This document shows positions 47,318 to 58,147 of a stretch of 64,000 bases of DNA, one piece after another (position 1 is the stretch's first letter; each line of letters opens with the position of its first letter). The stretch covers positions 3,674,221-3,738,220 of the forward strand of contig NC_081336.1 of assembly GCF_022539665.2 (NCBI RefSeq), in the 5' to 3' direction. The notes beneath the pieces are model-generated. The model saw only the letters and a list, made by a program, of their open reading frames with translations. It had not been told where the DNA came from and searched no databases. This stretch comes from Daphnia carinata (lineage: Eukaryota; Arthropoda; Branchiopoda; Diplostraca; Daphniidae). The position numbers and the translations under genes are program-made.

Positions 47318-48102
47318 TGCGTGTTCAACTGTGCGATCGGATCGCAGTCAATGAAACTGACTTATAACGTTCTAAACCTTTATGTGCTACTAATAATCCT
47401 GTCATGTTCTTCAGTGTTTATTTTATGGGCGTGTTGGTTCTTGATATTGGGGACCGTGCAGCTCGCCACAGCCACTGGGTTTGTTTTGATGACGTGAATG
47501 GATCCTATCTAAAAGAAAAATTTCTATTAGGTTTTCATATCTAAAAGCGAATGCGAGTGGAGGATACAAAAGGAAAGGATGGTTATTGGTTTCCACGTGC
47601 GGGGCATAAACAACCAAACAAAAACAGTGCTATCTTCAAGTTATTTTCCTGGCTTTAACGGTCCTGCTAGGGAAATAGTTTCTAGCGTTTTGTCAATAAA
47701 GATTGTTAGATAACACGTCGATCAGAGACAGTGAAGGAATGGGTTCGTTACGATCGACAAGATAAGATGTCAATAGCGTAACACAAATAAAAAAGGGCGC
47801 AGAGAAGAAATTATAACGTTTAAAGTTTAGGCAAATGACAGTCTGAGACGGACTAACGATAGCGATAAAGCCGAATAAAGTCGCTGTCAACCACAACGAA
47901 ACCGCGCAAAGTAAAACTTGGCTAAATGCAAACAGAGAGATTATTTTTTTTTTCCTTTTTTTTGGATGGAGAAGGAAAAAGCATGCACTACTCCAGCCAA
48001 AACATTTGTGAGATAGGGGAAATTAGATTGTCATAACGAAGGAAATTCTGCATAGTTCTTATCGAATTTTCTCCATAAAAATCTACCTATAGACTATGCA
48101 TG
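47318..48102. other. 5' flank of the CD36-like gene
   Basis: No supported exon. The minus-strand open frame at 47423-47617 lacks a recognisable domain and could be intron or untranslated exon sequence. No TATA box was identified for the CD36-like gene. Confidence 0.4.
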
Positions 48103-48421
48103 TTTAGTTGGCCTTAAGCAAATTGTTATAAGGTTCGTACGGACCCAGTAATTTGAGTACCCTGTGATATAAAAAAACAATTGCTGTATTCACGGAAAGG
48201 GATGTTAAAATAATATGGGGAGTTGTTTTCTTGGGAAACATACCATAGATATTTGTAAAATGCTAAATTCACGTGAGTCCTTGTGTCGAATTTTAACCGA
48301 GTCCTTGTGTCTAATATCAAACGTGGTTCCGTTCCCATGATGAAATCAAAGACAATCAACCACTTTGACTTACCCAACCATGCGAAGGGAGAGTTGTAAA
48401 GAGACTCTACACCTTGATCAC
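48103..48421 (-). CDS. unidentified 3'-terminal gene fragment (two exons)
   Basis: Two minus-strand exons can be joined: 48421-48244 (acceptor ATTATTCCAG, donor TATG|GTATGT) and 48161-48103 (acceptor TATATCACAG, stop TAA). The encoded end includes GDQGVESLYNSPFAWLG, then after a possible further intron RTHVNLAFYKYLW and VLKLLGPYEPYNNLLKAN. I do not recognise the family. A 13-base word GACACAAGGACTC is directly repeated 24 bases apart (eight codons). No upstream exon or start could be found before the cuticle gene promoter at 48841, so this is probably a truncated or relic gene, or a chance open frame. Confidence 0.3.
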
Positions 48422-48840
48422 CTGGAATAATCTTAGTAGTTATTCTACAAAGTTAGAAAAAACTATTGCAACAGGACACGGCTAACTATATAATCGAAGA
48501 AAAACATTGATTATGTTTTCTATACTAATGGCACTCGTATCTTTTCTGTTATTCGAGAAAAGGTTTGGATTCGGACAAGGCATTTGTTTAACTGAAAGTG
48601 AACGTAAACATGTTGACGGATGACTTAAAACGATCCGGATTTTCTTCAACTCTCTCCTTTTCGGTCCATATTCTGATGCTGTTTTTTTAAGGACAACTTC
48701 AGCGAGAATTTCAACATTACGAAATAAATCTGCTACACTGCTTCATTGGCTTCACACCATCCGTATCCCTAACCACGGAGTCTTGGGTGTTCTCGCCCTT
48801 GCGGTAGAGTCAACGCAATCTCATTCTTAGTGTTTTTTGC
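48422..48840. other. spacer upstream of cuticle gene 48919-49639
   Basis: Nothing beyond the cuticle gene's upstream region is recognised. Minus-strand frames here do not connect convincingly to the fragment at 48103-48421. Confidence 0.4.
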
Positions 48841-48878
48841 TATAAAAAGACAAGTCAGTTCCATCACCATTCATCAGT
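48841..48878 (+). promoter_or_regulatory. core promoter of cuticle gene 48919-49639
   Basis: TATAAAAA at 48841-48848 and TCAGT at 48874-48878, 33 bases apart. Confidence 0.7.
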
Positions 48879-48918
48879 TCTTCTGCAGAACATCTCAGTA
48901 ACACACCTTTGATTCAAC

Positions 48919-49639
48919 ATGAATAAGGTACGTGACTAAAACAGAAATCAGAGTTCCAACCGTGGGTCGTTGTTCTACAATATTACGTACCAAATCATTA
49001 TACCTATCTTTCTCTATTAGTTCATTGCTCTAGCTACAGTGTTCGCTGCAATTATCGCCGCAGAACTCCCTGTTAACGCCAAGCCTTCCTACGCCAAGCC
49101 ATCGTACCCATCTCCAGGTGCTTATCCTACACCGTCTCCTGCCTATCAGAAACCAGGCAATGAACGACCAGCCTACGGCAAACCTGCCGAAGCAAGCCAC
49201 GTACGCCCAACCTTTTACAATGAAGTTTAAACGTAACAAACTCTTACCTTATGCTTACAAAATGTATACGCAGCCTCTGATGCCGTTCAGCTTCGCCTAC
49301 GAAGTTAAGGACGATCCTACTTCCCAGGATTTTGCGCACAAAGAGAACAGCGATGGTAAAGTCATCAGCGGATCTTACCGTGTTGTTCTCCCCGACAGCC
49401 GGATTCAAATCGTTACGTACAAGGCGGACGAGAACGGATACACCGCTGATGTGAAATACGAGGGAGAGGCCAAGTACGACGAGTACAAGCCCTCCGCAGC
49501 TCCGGCTTACACCAAACCGAATTACTCCGCCGAGCCGGCTTATCCCAAGCCCATCAAATCAGATCCTTCTTCTTTCGCTAAGGCCGCTCATCCCAAGCCA
49601 GCTTATCCCAAGCCTGTTAGCCCAAAGCCTTATAATTAG
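48919..49639 (+). CDS. R&R cuticular protein with short tail
   Basis: About 184 residues. Exons are 48919-48927 (ATG AAT AAG), 49021-49200 and 49274-49639. Exon 2 encodes FIALATVFAAIIAAE, then NAKPSYAKPSYPSPGAYP and the conserved ending PAYGKPAEASH, which is shared in form with 50565-51654 and 54099-55191 (..KPAEEDH). Exon 3 starts PLMPFSFAYEVKDDPTSQDF with R&R core GSYRVVLPDSRIQIVTYKA and DENGYTADV. DSR replaces DGR, and Thr replaces Val in GYVADV. The tail is short (..KPAYPKPVSPKPYN), stop TAG. It belongs to the MPFSFAYEVKDDP subgroup with 26335, 37113, 50565 and 54099. Confidence 0.9.
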
Positions 49640-49979
49640 AAGCATCTGACTGAACTATATGTGTTACGTTCCCTACCATCTCTTTCATCGAAACGGACTG
49701 CGTCTATTTATTTGAATAACCTATGACAATACACTTTCCTTTTGCAAAGAAATCAAATTTTTAAAATTCCAACTCAAGAAACCAAGACCTGCCAACGTTT
49801 AGGTTTACTTATGCCACCGGATTTCTAGTTTCTTTTTCTTAAACGGTTGACCACCAATCTGTACATGTGCAACTATAACAGCTTGACATCTTGCTATTCG
49901 AGAAACATAGCTCAATGTCCGTGACTTCCCTCCTCTCAATAGAGGATACACTTAATCAATAGTGTTGTATTACATCGCA

Positions 49980-50077
49980 GCCTTCTTAGCTCAGTGGTAG
50001 AGCGCTGGTCTCGTAATAAGCTCTATGTCAAATTGCAAGTCAACCAGCGGTCAAGAGTTCAATCCTCTTAGAAGGCA
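49980..50077 (+). tRNA. tRNA-Thr (anticodon CGT) with a 26-base intron
   Basis: The acceptor stem GCCTTCT (49980-49986) pairs perfectly with AGAAGGC (50070-50076), discriminator A at 50077. The D arm is TAGCTCAGTGGTAGAGC. The anticodon stem CTGGT (50005-50009) pairs with ACCAG (50043-50047), and the loop CTCGTA(A) carries CGT at 50012-50014. The T arm is AAGAG-TTCAATC-CTCTT. An intron of about 26 bases (50016-50041) lies at the canonical position, one base 3' of the anticodon. The fold is complete and looks functional. Confidence 0.92.
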
Positions 50078-50484
50078 AACAATGGAATGAATTTTAATTA
50101 AGATTAAAGAAAAATGTTATTTTTATAAAACAAAGTCAGTTGCTATGATGTAAAAACCATGAAGTGCTCTAAAGACAGTCCTATTTTCTGTTAGACTTTA
50201 AATTGGCATTAAATTATTGCCATAAAATTTAATGCGTTTTGCCGGACGACGACGACGACGAAGCTCGCGTATTTGACAGCTGCCCAGCTCTCTCCATAGT
50301 ATGTTTAATACTTTCGCTGAATTTCTAATCGTGCGCTAGACGAAAGCGCAAAGTCCAAGGTGGCCTCTCCCTTTTTCATCGGCCGATACCTCCGCAAAAT
50401 GCGTAACACACACTCGGACTTGCTTTCCTCTTTGCGGTTGAATAGACTATATATTTTCGTGAACCCTTGGGCTTCGAATTTCGG
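50078..50484. other. upstream region of cuticle gene 50565-51654
   Basis: Contains a GAC trinucleotide run (GACGACGACGACGACG near 50246). From about 50290 it aligns with the upstream region of the twin gene (53810-54018; shared TTTCGCTGAATTTCTAATCG and GGTGGCCTCTCCCTTTT). Confidence 0.5.
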
Positions 50485-50521
50485 TATAAAAGCCTGTCAG
50501 AAATCATTTTCATTCATCAGT
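50485..50521 (+). promoter_or_regulatory. core promoter of cuticle gene 50565-51654
   Basis: TATAAAAG at 50485-50492 and TCAGT at 50517-50521, 32 bases apart. Confidence 0.7.
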
Positions 50522-50564
50522 TCTTTTCCGGAACATTTCAAGTACACTCCTACAACTTCCAAAC

Positions 50565-51654
50565 ATGAACAAGGTATTTACAAAACTAATTTTTGAAATA
50601 CACTTATTATGTTAAATTCCGTCCGAGTCTTGGATTTGTTGTAGTCCTTAATTATCAACTATCAGCCGTTTAAATTTACCAACACAATTTGTAAGTCGTG
50701 TAATAATCTTTGTCTTTGTATTACGATCCAGTTCGTTGTTTTGGCCACATTGTTCGCTGCGGCTATCGCTGCCGAGTTGCCAGCTTACTCGAAGCCGTCG
50801 TACCCTGCACCAGCTTATCCAGCTGAAGCTTATTCAACTTCGACTCCTGCTGCTTATACAACCAAGGCTGCTTATCCGGCACCAGCCCCTGCTTACCAGA
50901 AAGCAAGCAGTGAACAACCAGCCTATAGCAAACCTGCCGAAGAAGATCATGTATGACCATTTTCCCATGAATGTTTTAATAGCCTCATTTCTCATTCGAT
51001 TTCTCTTGCTCGTTCCTACAGCCACCGATGCCATTCAGCTTCGCTTACGAAGTTAAGGACGATCCCACTTACCAGGACTTTTCGCACAATGAGAACAGTG
51101 ACGGCAAAATCATCTCTGGATCTTACCGTGTATCTCTCCCTGATGGCCGCATTCAAATTGTCAGCTACAAAGCTGACGAGAAAGGATACGTCGCCGACGT
51201 GAAATACGAAGGAGAGGCCAAATACGACGAATACAAACCCGCCGCTACCTCGGCTTATCCCAAATCAGCATCTCCAGTGGAATCGGCCTACCCTAAGCCA
51301 GCCTATCAAACTGAAGACGCTTATTCCAAGCCCGTTTACACAACTGAAAAGGCTTACCCCAAGCCAACATCCTCTGAAAAGCCTTCCTACTCCAAGCCTG
51401 CCTACACAACTGAAAAAGCTTATTCCAAACCCGCCTACACGACTGAAAAAGCTTATTCCAAGCCAACCACCACTGAAAAACCCGCATATTCCAAGCCGGC
51501 CTACCCAGCTGAGCCCGCTTACCCTAAGCCTTCTTACCCAGTCGAGCCTGTCTACCCCAAGCCTTCCTATCCATCGGAATCCGCGTACGCTAAGCCCACC
51601 TACCCTAAGCCAGCCTATCCATCTGAGCCAACTTACCCGAAGCCTTCCTATTAA
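50565..51654 (+). CDS. R&R cuticular protein, tandem twin of 54099-55191
   Basis: About 286 residues. Exons are 50565-50573 (ATG AAC AAG), 50732-50950 and 51022-51654. Exon 2 encodes FVVLATLFAAAIAAELP and the YPAPAYPAEAY linker ending KPAEEDH. Exon 3 begins PPMPFSFAYEVKDDPTYQDF with R&R core GSYRVSLPDGRIQIVSYKA and DEKGYVADV. The tail mixes TTEKAYSKP repeats with YPAEPAYPKP units. It is almost identical to 54099-55191 through exon 2, intron 2 and the R&R part, and differs mostly in tail repeat number, so the duplication is recent or recently homogenised. AATAAA at 51758-51763. Confidence 0.92.
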
Positions 51655-51763
51655 ACCTGAATATTGTTGTGGAACATGATTATGTAAACAAAGGCAATTC
51701 ATCAATCTCAATTCTACCGGACACGTTTTGTAATTTAAACAAAAGATTTGAAATAACAATAAA

Positions 51764-54018
51764 CATATGTCTCATTGAAATTTTTGTTTTCTTGCCTCGT
51801 TCGACACGAACAGCTAGTGTAACAAATAAACTTATACAAACAGAAGAAAGAGGCTTACTCTGGCTTTAGCCTATCCTTACTCATCCTCGCAAAAATTCTC
51901 TTCGATTGTAACGAAGAGAAATTTGAAATGAAAAAAATATGGCAAAAGAAAGAGTAGATTGTCGAGTTAGAAGTTGTTTCACGACCGCTAGATAGCCTCA
52001 CCTTGCTCTTCGTGCGTGCGTATTCTACCTGTCGGTACTTGCACGACGATCGACGATCAACTTAACTTTAATCAAATCCTCAAACGGCACATGCTAGGCA
52101 ATAGATTCACGGGGCTATGTCCGATACTCTTCTGTTGCTGTGTACCTCACTGTACGTTCTGCTAGTGCCTTTTAGCACTAATCATCAATCCAAAATTAGT
52201 TTAGCACGGGAATTGATTCAGGAATAATGACGACAACTAGGAAGTTAGATCTAGCCATAGCAAGACAAGTGCGCGGAATACATGCATAAACAAAGACTCG
52301 GAGGAAACAGCATTTGATCCTGAACTCCTTTCGCAGAAAGAAGCGAACAAGGTAGAGAACATTTCATGAGTTACAGCGTTCATCTGACCGGCCACACATA
52401 TCCTGCGACGGACAGAAAGATCGCCTCCTACCTCCCATTAAAGGAAACCATGGGTACCGACAAGAAAGAGCCCTTCCTACGAGAACGATGAATACTCATA
52501 ACTTTGTCCAGGGAAAAGGGCTTGTTAGACTACGATCGCAAACCCCCCAAATTCGCGTATTACCCAATATGAGGCAGGATCGGTGTCAACATCATCCGTC
52601 GTAAAAACGTCTACAAGTACTTACGGCCCATGCCAAACACTGAAGTAGCGATCAAACAAGGAGCGATCAAACAAGGAGCAATCCCAACAGCTTCTGCCCG
52701 TTGATATACTGATACCAATCGGCGCTATTTGCCATGACCCAATTGAACGACTAGTGAACGTGAGTAAGAACTTACTTTGAAACCACCACGAGCTTGTGAA
52801 ACGGATTTCTGTGTTTGATGGTTCGGGAGATAGGATCCGTCACTGGTGGATGCATAGGGCGAAGCTATGCCACAAAGCTTCAGCTTTGAGTTCCCAGTCA
52901 GCTAATAGAGCACGAAGTCGAACAGCAGATGCAATCGTAATGACGAGGCGAAGCAACAGGAGATGTTAAGGCCAAGACGTCACAGTTTTAGGGACCTTGT
53001 AAACTAGTAATGTCCGAATATCATGTGCTTTGAGATGAGTCACTGAAATATGTGGTTGACTGACTGCTTTACCATTACGAGGGATTGTCAAATGATTGGG
53101 CAATCACGGAGGAAACCAACACGCAAGTGCATAAGGTATTCACTGTGATGTAATGTTGATATAATTAAGCAGAAAAGCCAACCATGAAAACAAAGACGGT
53201 ACAAACTTATTGGACTAGACCTTAATTACAGGTGTGCCTGGTGAACTCTGTGTTGACGACAAGTGAAAAACGGACAGTAGGTTGTCCGTTCCCCTAGTCC
53301 GTTACTTCCTCCCGGCCTTGCCGATAGACATGAATAGCCTTAACAACAGTAATATATTGACATAGACGAGAACGTCCTCGACATTCTTTCCTTTGCCAAG
53401 TTTGGTTTATTACTACGTTGCGACAAAGTTCCAAAGAACATACCACATTTATTGGACCATACCTTTTTGTCTGGGAAACCTTTTGTTTTTCCCTTTTTTC
53501 TTTGTTTTTATCAACCTCCTCCTCAAAAAACTTAAAAAACACAAAATGCGAGATCCTTGGCTTTTCTGGAGTAAATACGCCCACTTGAGGCACGTATTTG
53601 CATAGATATCACGAATGCCTTCGGGGTCATTTACTCCCTTAGACAAATTAAACAAAGTGTCGCCATAAATTATCCGAGAATGAAAAATTATACTGCGCCC
53701 CTGTACTGACAAACAATGTGATAGAAATGAAACTCATTTTAAGTCATGATGATACAAGTTATTGATACCGTCTTTTCAGACCGATTGGCCATTGATGGGT
53801 CCACCTATCGATGCCCCTCACTCTCTCCATAGTTTGAATCGTACTTTCGCTGAATTTCTAATCGTGAATTGGGCGTCAGCATGTAATTCGCATGGTGGCC
53901 TCTCCCTTTTACCGGCTCTTTCGTTCACGAACTATACCGCGCATTTGAATTATACTTTCCTCTCTGCGGTTAGAAGTGGACAATATTTTTGAATGAACCT
54001 CAGGGCTTGCAATTTCAG
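51764..54018. other. spacer between twin genes, possible decayed element
   Basis: About 2.2 kb. The part 52250-52990 is less AT-rich than its surroundings and has many stop codons in all frames, as expected of a decayed transposable element, but no domain is recognisable. A 15-base word GATCAAACAAGGAGC is repeated in tandem near 52650-52680. The last 200 bases match the upstream region of the twin gene. Confidence 0.35.
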
Positions 54019-54055
54019 TATAAAAACTTGTCCGAAATCGTTTTCATTCATCAGT
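54019..54055 (+). promoter_or_regulatory. core promoter of cuticle gene 54099-55191
   Basis: TATAAAAA at 54019-54026 and TCAGT at 54051-54055, 32 bases apart. Confidence 0.7.
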
Positions 54056-54098
54056 TCTTTTCCGGAACAATCCAAATACACTCCTCCTTCTACCAAGA

Positions 54099-55191
54099 AT
54101 GAACAAGGTATTTGTGAAAAAAATTTTTTTAAATACACTTATTCTCTTTAATTCCGTTGATGCTATCCTATTTAACTCACAGCTATCGGCCATTTTATAC
54201 CAACTCAATTGTAACTAGTGAAATAATCTTTGTCTTTGTATCTCCACCCAGTTCGTTGTTTTGGCCACTTTGTTCGCTGCGGCTATCGCTGCCGAGTTGC
54301 CAGCCTACTCGAAGCCGTCGTACCCTGCACCAGCTTATCCAGCTGAAGCTTATTCAACTCCGGCCCCAGCTGCTTATACAACCAAAGCTGCTTATCCGGC
54401 ACCAGCTCCTGCTTACTCGAAAGCAAGCAGCGAACAACCAGCCTATGGCAAACCTGCCGAAGAAGATCATGTATGACCATTTTCCTATGAATATTTAATA
54501 GTCTCAATTCTCATTCGATTTCTCTTGCTCGTTCGTTCAGCCACCGATGCCATTCAGCTTCGCTTACGAAGTTAAGGACGATCCCACTTACCAGGACTTT
54601 TCGCACAATGAGAACAGTGACGGCAAAGTCATCTCTGGATCTTACCGTGTATCTCTCCCCGATGGCCGCATTCAAATTGTCAGCTACAAAGCTGATGAGA
54701 ACGGATACGTCGCCGACGTGAAATACGAAGGGGAGGCCAAATACGACGAATATAAACCTGCCGCTGCCCCGGCCTACCCTAAGCCAGCCTATCAAACTGA
54801 GGACGCTTATTCCAAGCCCGTTTACACAACTGAAAAGGCTTACTCCAAGCCAACCACCACTGAGAAGCCCGCATATTCCAAACCAGCTTACCCCGCTGAG
54901 CCTGCTTACCCCAAGCCCGCTTACCCCGTTGAACCTGCCTACCCCAAGCCCGCCTACCCCGCTGAACCTGCTTACCCCAAGCCCGCCTATCCAGCTGAAC
55001 CTGCCTACCCCAAGCCCGCTTACCCCGCTGAACCTGCTTACCCCAAGCCCGCTTACCCCGTTGAACCTGCCTACCCCAAGCCCGCCTATCCAGCTGAACC
55101 TGCCTACCCCAAGCCGACCACCACTGAGAAGCCTGCCTACCCAGCTGAACCAGCTTACCCCAGGCCGTCTTACCCTAAGCCCGCTTATTAA
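54099..55191 (+). CDS. R&R cuticular protein, tandem twin of 50565-51654
   Basis: About 292 residues. Exons are 54099-54107 (ATG AAC AAG), 54252-54470 and 54541-55191. Exon 2 has the same signal core and linker as its twin (FVVLATLFAAAIAAELP, ..KPAEEDH). Exon 3 has R&R core GSYRVSLPDGRIQIVSYKA and DENGYVADV. The tail is dominated by a homogeneous 10-residue (30-bp) unit, YPAEPAYPKP, with near-identical copies from about 54880 to 55110. This array is much cleaner than in the twin and indicates recent local expansion. No canonical AATAAA was found close to the stop. Confidence 0.92.
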
Positions 55192-57587
55192 ATCTGATCT
55201 TAAAGAAAGTATCCTCGTGAAAGATTGAACCCATCATCCGCTTCCTTTCACGCAAAACCTTCTGTAATTTCAGTAAATTATTGTAATTAATATAAACACA
55301 GTTTTCACTCGCAAGAATGAATTGTTTTTTATTTGTTTTGTTTTTTACAAGTTGAATACGCCAAGGATTTCACGGCATGCGTACGAACCGAGCAAACAAA
55401 AATTCCACGTAGAAGTTAGCACATCTCTACATGGAAGAAAACGTTCGCTAATTGGTACTGTTCTCGATTTGTATCTTCCTAGTCTTTAAGAATTCGAAAC
55501 AATCAAAAGAAACTCAAACGGGCAAACAAAAAAAACAAAATTTCCTTAAAGCCATTAGCAGATAATAACCCACATTAAGAGCCAAAGTCGTAAAAACAAT
55601 TACGCATACACTTTCCCTCTTTCACTAGCTTATAATAGCTGTATGTTATGACGGATCTAGTGCCCTTGAACAGGTCCTTTGAAATAATGCTGCGGATGAC
55701 GTACGATGCGTTTACAGAGTCGCAACAATCACGACACAAAGATCGTATATGAACTAGGTTCGCAATCACGAAATGTTTACCTCCCCCCCCCCGAAAAAAA
55801 TTTCTCTACATCACGGTCTGGTGGTCTAAATCTCATCGGTTATCCGCCCGGCTAATAACTAGGTCACGCTGACGTCTTTACATGTAGCGCGGACATCGCT
55901 TGAATTTTAACACAATCAGAGAAATTTTTTGAATATAATATTCAAACTCGAAAAACTTTCAGTCTGCATATTATATGAATCGTCTAACTACGGCAATTGC
56001 AATTGACCAATTATGGAATATGAAACGCTTATCGGCCAAGAGAAAGAGAGAGATGATGATGTGTTGAACGCGAAGATGGGGGCCAACGGCACTCGTACAT
56101 CAAATAACATTCCAAGTATGACGTAAGCAAACATTTGCGCTTTTCTCGTGAACCTCATCTCATCAACGGGAGGGGGGGGGAGGTTGATGGCCTATTTAAA
56201 TTCAACCGCCGAACGGGCACATACGTCGTCATAAGCCGTTTTCATGTTTGCGGATTTCGTGTAGTGACGTAATAGCGCGAGAAAGAGAATCCAATTAACA
56301 GGGCTCGCATGCGCAAACAACGGGATGCTTCTATCGATGTTCAATCGCAATTCGTGAAACTGCGCAGTGCGATCCAAGTGGATTGTAATGTTTATTTTGG
56401 CGTTGCGATTGAACGCCATGTGCGTACGTAGAGGAGAGCACAAGCGAAAGTTATTCAAATTCGTGTGCCATTACCTTTACTTTTTATTGGTACTCTATAC
56501 GTTTTCCTCGCCTGGAGCCAGCATGTGTTTTGACACCAACCCCACCGTTTCATTCACTTTATCTTTTCACTACTGCTATTAGGATGTATATAAACAAACC
56601 AGTGGCCGGCTTCTTCTTTGAATAATCAAAAATCGGGCGGGGAGGGAACACCTGACACGTCATCAAGAAACCGGGAGAAGAAAAAGCCCGTCTCTTATAA
56701 TAATTCCACGTCTAATTGAAGCTCTCCCGTTCGTAACAGATCATGACGCCAAAACACTGCCTACGAAACAATAGCCCAATCGAGGGCGTGAATTATGCGC
56801 GATTTATACAAACAATAGCCAATTAGCCATTGCGCACGATTTTTTTTTTCAATATGGTTGATCAGCCTTCGGGCTGTGTAATTTCTGCAGTCAAATACGC
56901 ACCTACTGTATAATAACTACTTTTGATGCCATCGGGCATCACTTTTTGATTTCCTCCGCATAGAAGAGAGTTCCAACAGGACGCCCCGCAACGTCTTCAA
57001 CTGCTTCTGTGGCCTTTTGTAATAGGAAAAATTTCATTTTATTTTTCTTTTATGGACAATGGAGCCGAACGACTAGACCTAAATTTCGCGAAAAAAATGT
57101 TCCCACGAGGAAGAGAAAATTCATCTCTGACTTGCGAGCGAAGGTTTTCCAGTCGAGACTTAAACGAACTGAAGATGAGAACCAGACGCGCATGGCTGAA
57201 CGCTCCATAAGCGGGTCTGCGTATCTTTAGAATTTTCTTTGCTCGGGAATAATGACACAGTCTAGAGAAGACCGTACGGAAAGAGAGGGGGAGGATATTG
57301 AAAAAAAAAAAAAAAAGTGAAAGGATAGGCTTGGGAAATTGCGATGATGCCACCGGCTGTCACTGCGGGAGCTGCCAAAGGGCATCTAGAACACGTCTGG
57401 GCATAAATACCTGGGAACTGGGCCAATAACGTTTAACGATATTATTTTCTGGTGCAATTTCCTTTCAGCCGGGCTGCTGTTGGCTATTGGCATCCCATAG
57501 AAAGGGAAAAGCACGTCAGGTGACAGGTAAATAATAACAAGATCGCCAACAGCAATCTTGGGTGTGTTCCGTATCGACCAGATTTCG
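55192..57587. other. intergenic region, no gene seen
   Basis: About 2.4 kb. Contains a hairpin with a G-rich loop at 56161-56189 (CATCAAC, 15-base G-rich loop, GTTGATG) and a long A-run near 57300. No coding exon recognised. Confidence 0.4.
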
Positions 57588-57627
57588 TATATAAAGGCGA
57601 ATGGAAATGGATTGGAAACACATCAGT
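57588..57627 (+). promoter_or_regulatory. core promoter of cuticle gene 57670-58147
   Basis: TATATAAA at 57588-57595 and TCAGT at 57623-57627, 35 bases apart. Confidence 0.7.
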
Positions 57628-57669
57628 TCGATTGTAGAACAAACAAAGAACAAATTCTACCAAGCAACA

Positions 57670-58147
57670 ATGAACAAGGTATATCCAGTTATGTCCTAAA
57701 CTTTAATTTGAAACATTCTAACGTTTCGAATCGTTCGCAGTTCATCGTCTTTGCCACTTTGATCGCCGCGGCTGTTGCCGCTGAGCTTCCCGGTTACGCA
57801 AAGCCTTCCTACCCAGCTGCTGGTTATGCCAAGCCCGAGGAATACGTAAGTTACAGATTAAATAATTATATCCAACAGGAATTAAGGATTCAAATTGATA
57901 CTTTCAGGCTCCGATGCCGTACAGCTTTGATTGGAACGTCAAGGATGAGCCAAGCTACAACGACTTCGGACACAAGGAGACGAGCGATGGCAACGTAGTC
58001 ACCGGATCTTACCGCGTCGTTCTTCCCGATGGCCGCACCCAAATTGTCACCTACAAGGCCGATGAGAACGGATTCGTCGCTGACGTGAAATACGAAGGAG
58101 AAGCCAAGTACCCCGCACCCGAATACAAACCGGCCTCCAAATATTAA
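57670..58147 (+). CDS. minimal R&R cuticular protein
   Basis: About 117 residues, one of the smallest in the array. Exons are 57670-57678 (ATG AAC AAG), 57741-57845 and 57908-58147. Exon 2 encodes FIVFATLIAAAVAAELP and a brief GYAKPSYPAAGYAKPEEY linker. Exon 3 begins APMPYSFDWNVKDEPSYNDF with R&R core GSYRVVLPDGRTQIVTYKA and DENGFVADV, and ends a few residues later (..PEYKPASKY). There is no repeat tail. Its core is close to the cluster consensus, making it a good reference member. Confidence 0.92.

Noticed and set aside
52250-52990. Retrotransposon open reading frame
   Set aside because: All frames are interrupted and no reverse transcriptase, integrase or gag motif could be read, so only a decayed element is suspected.
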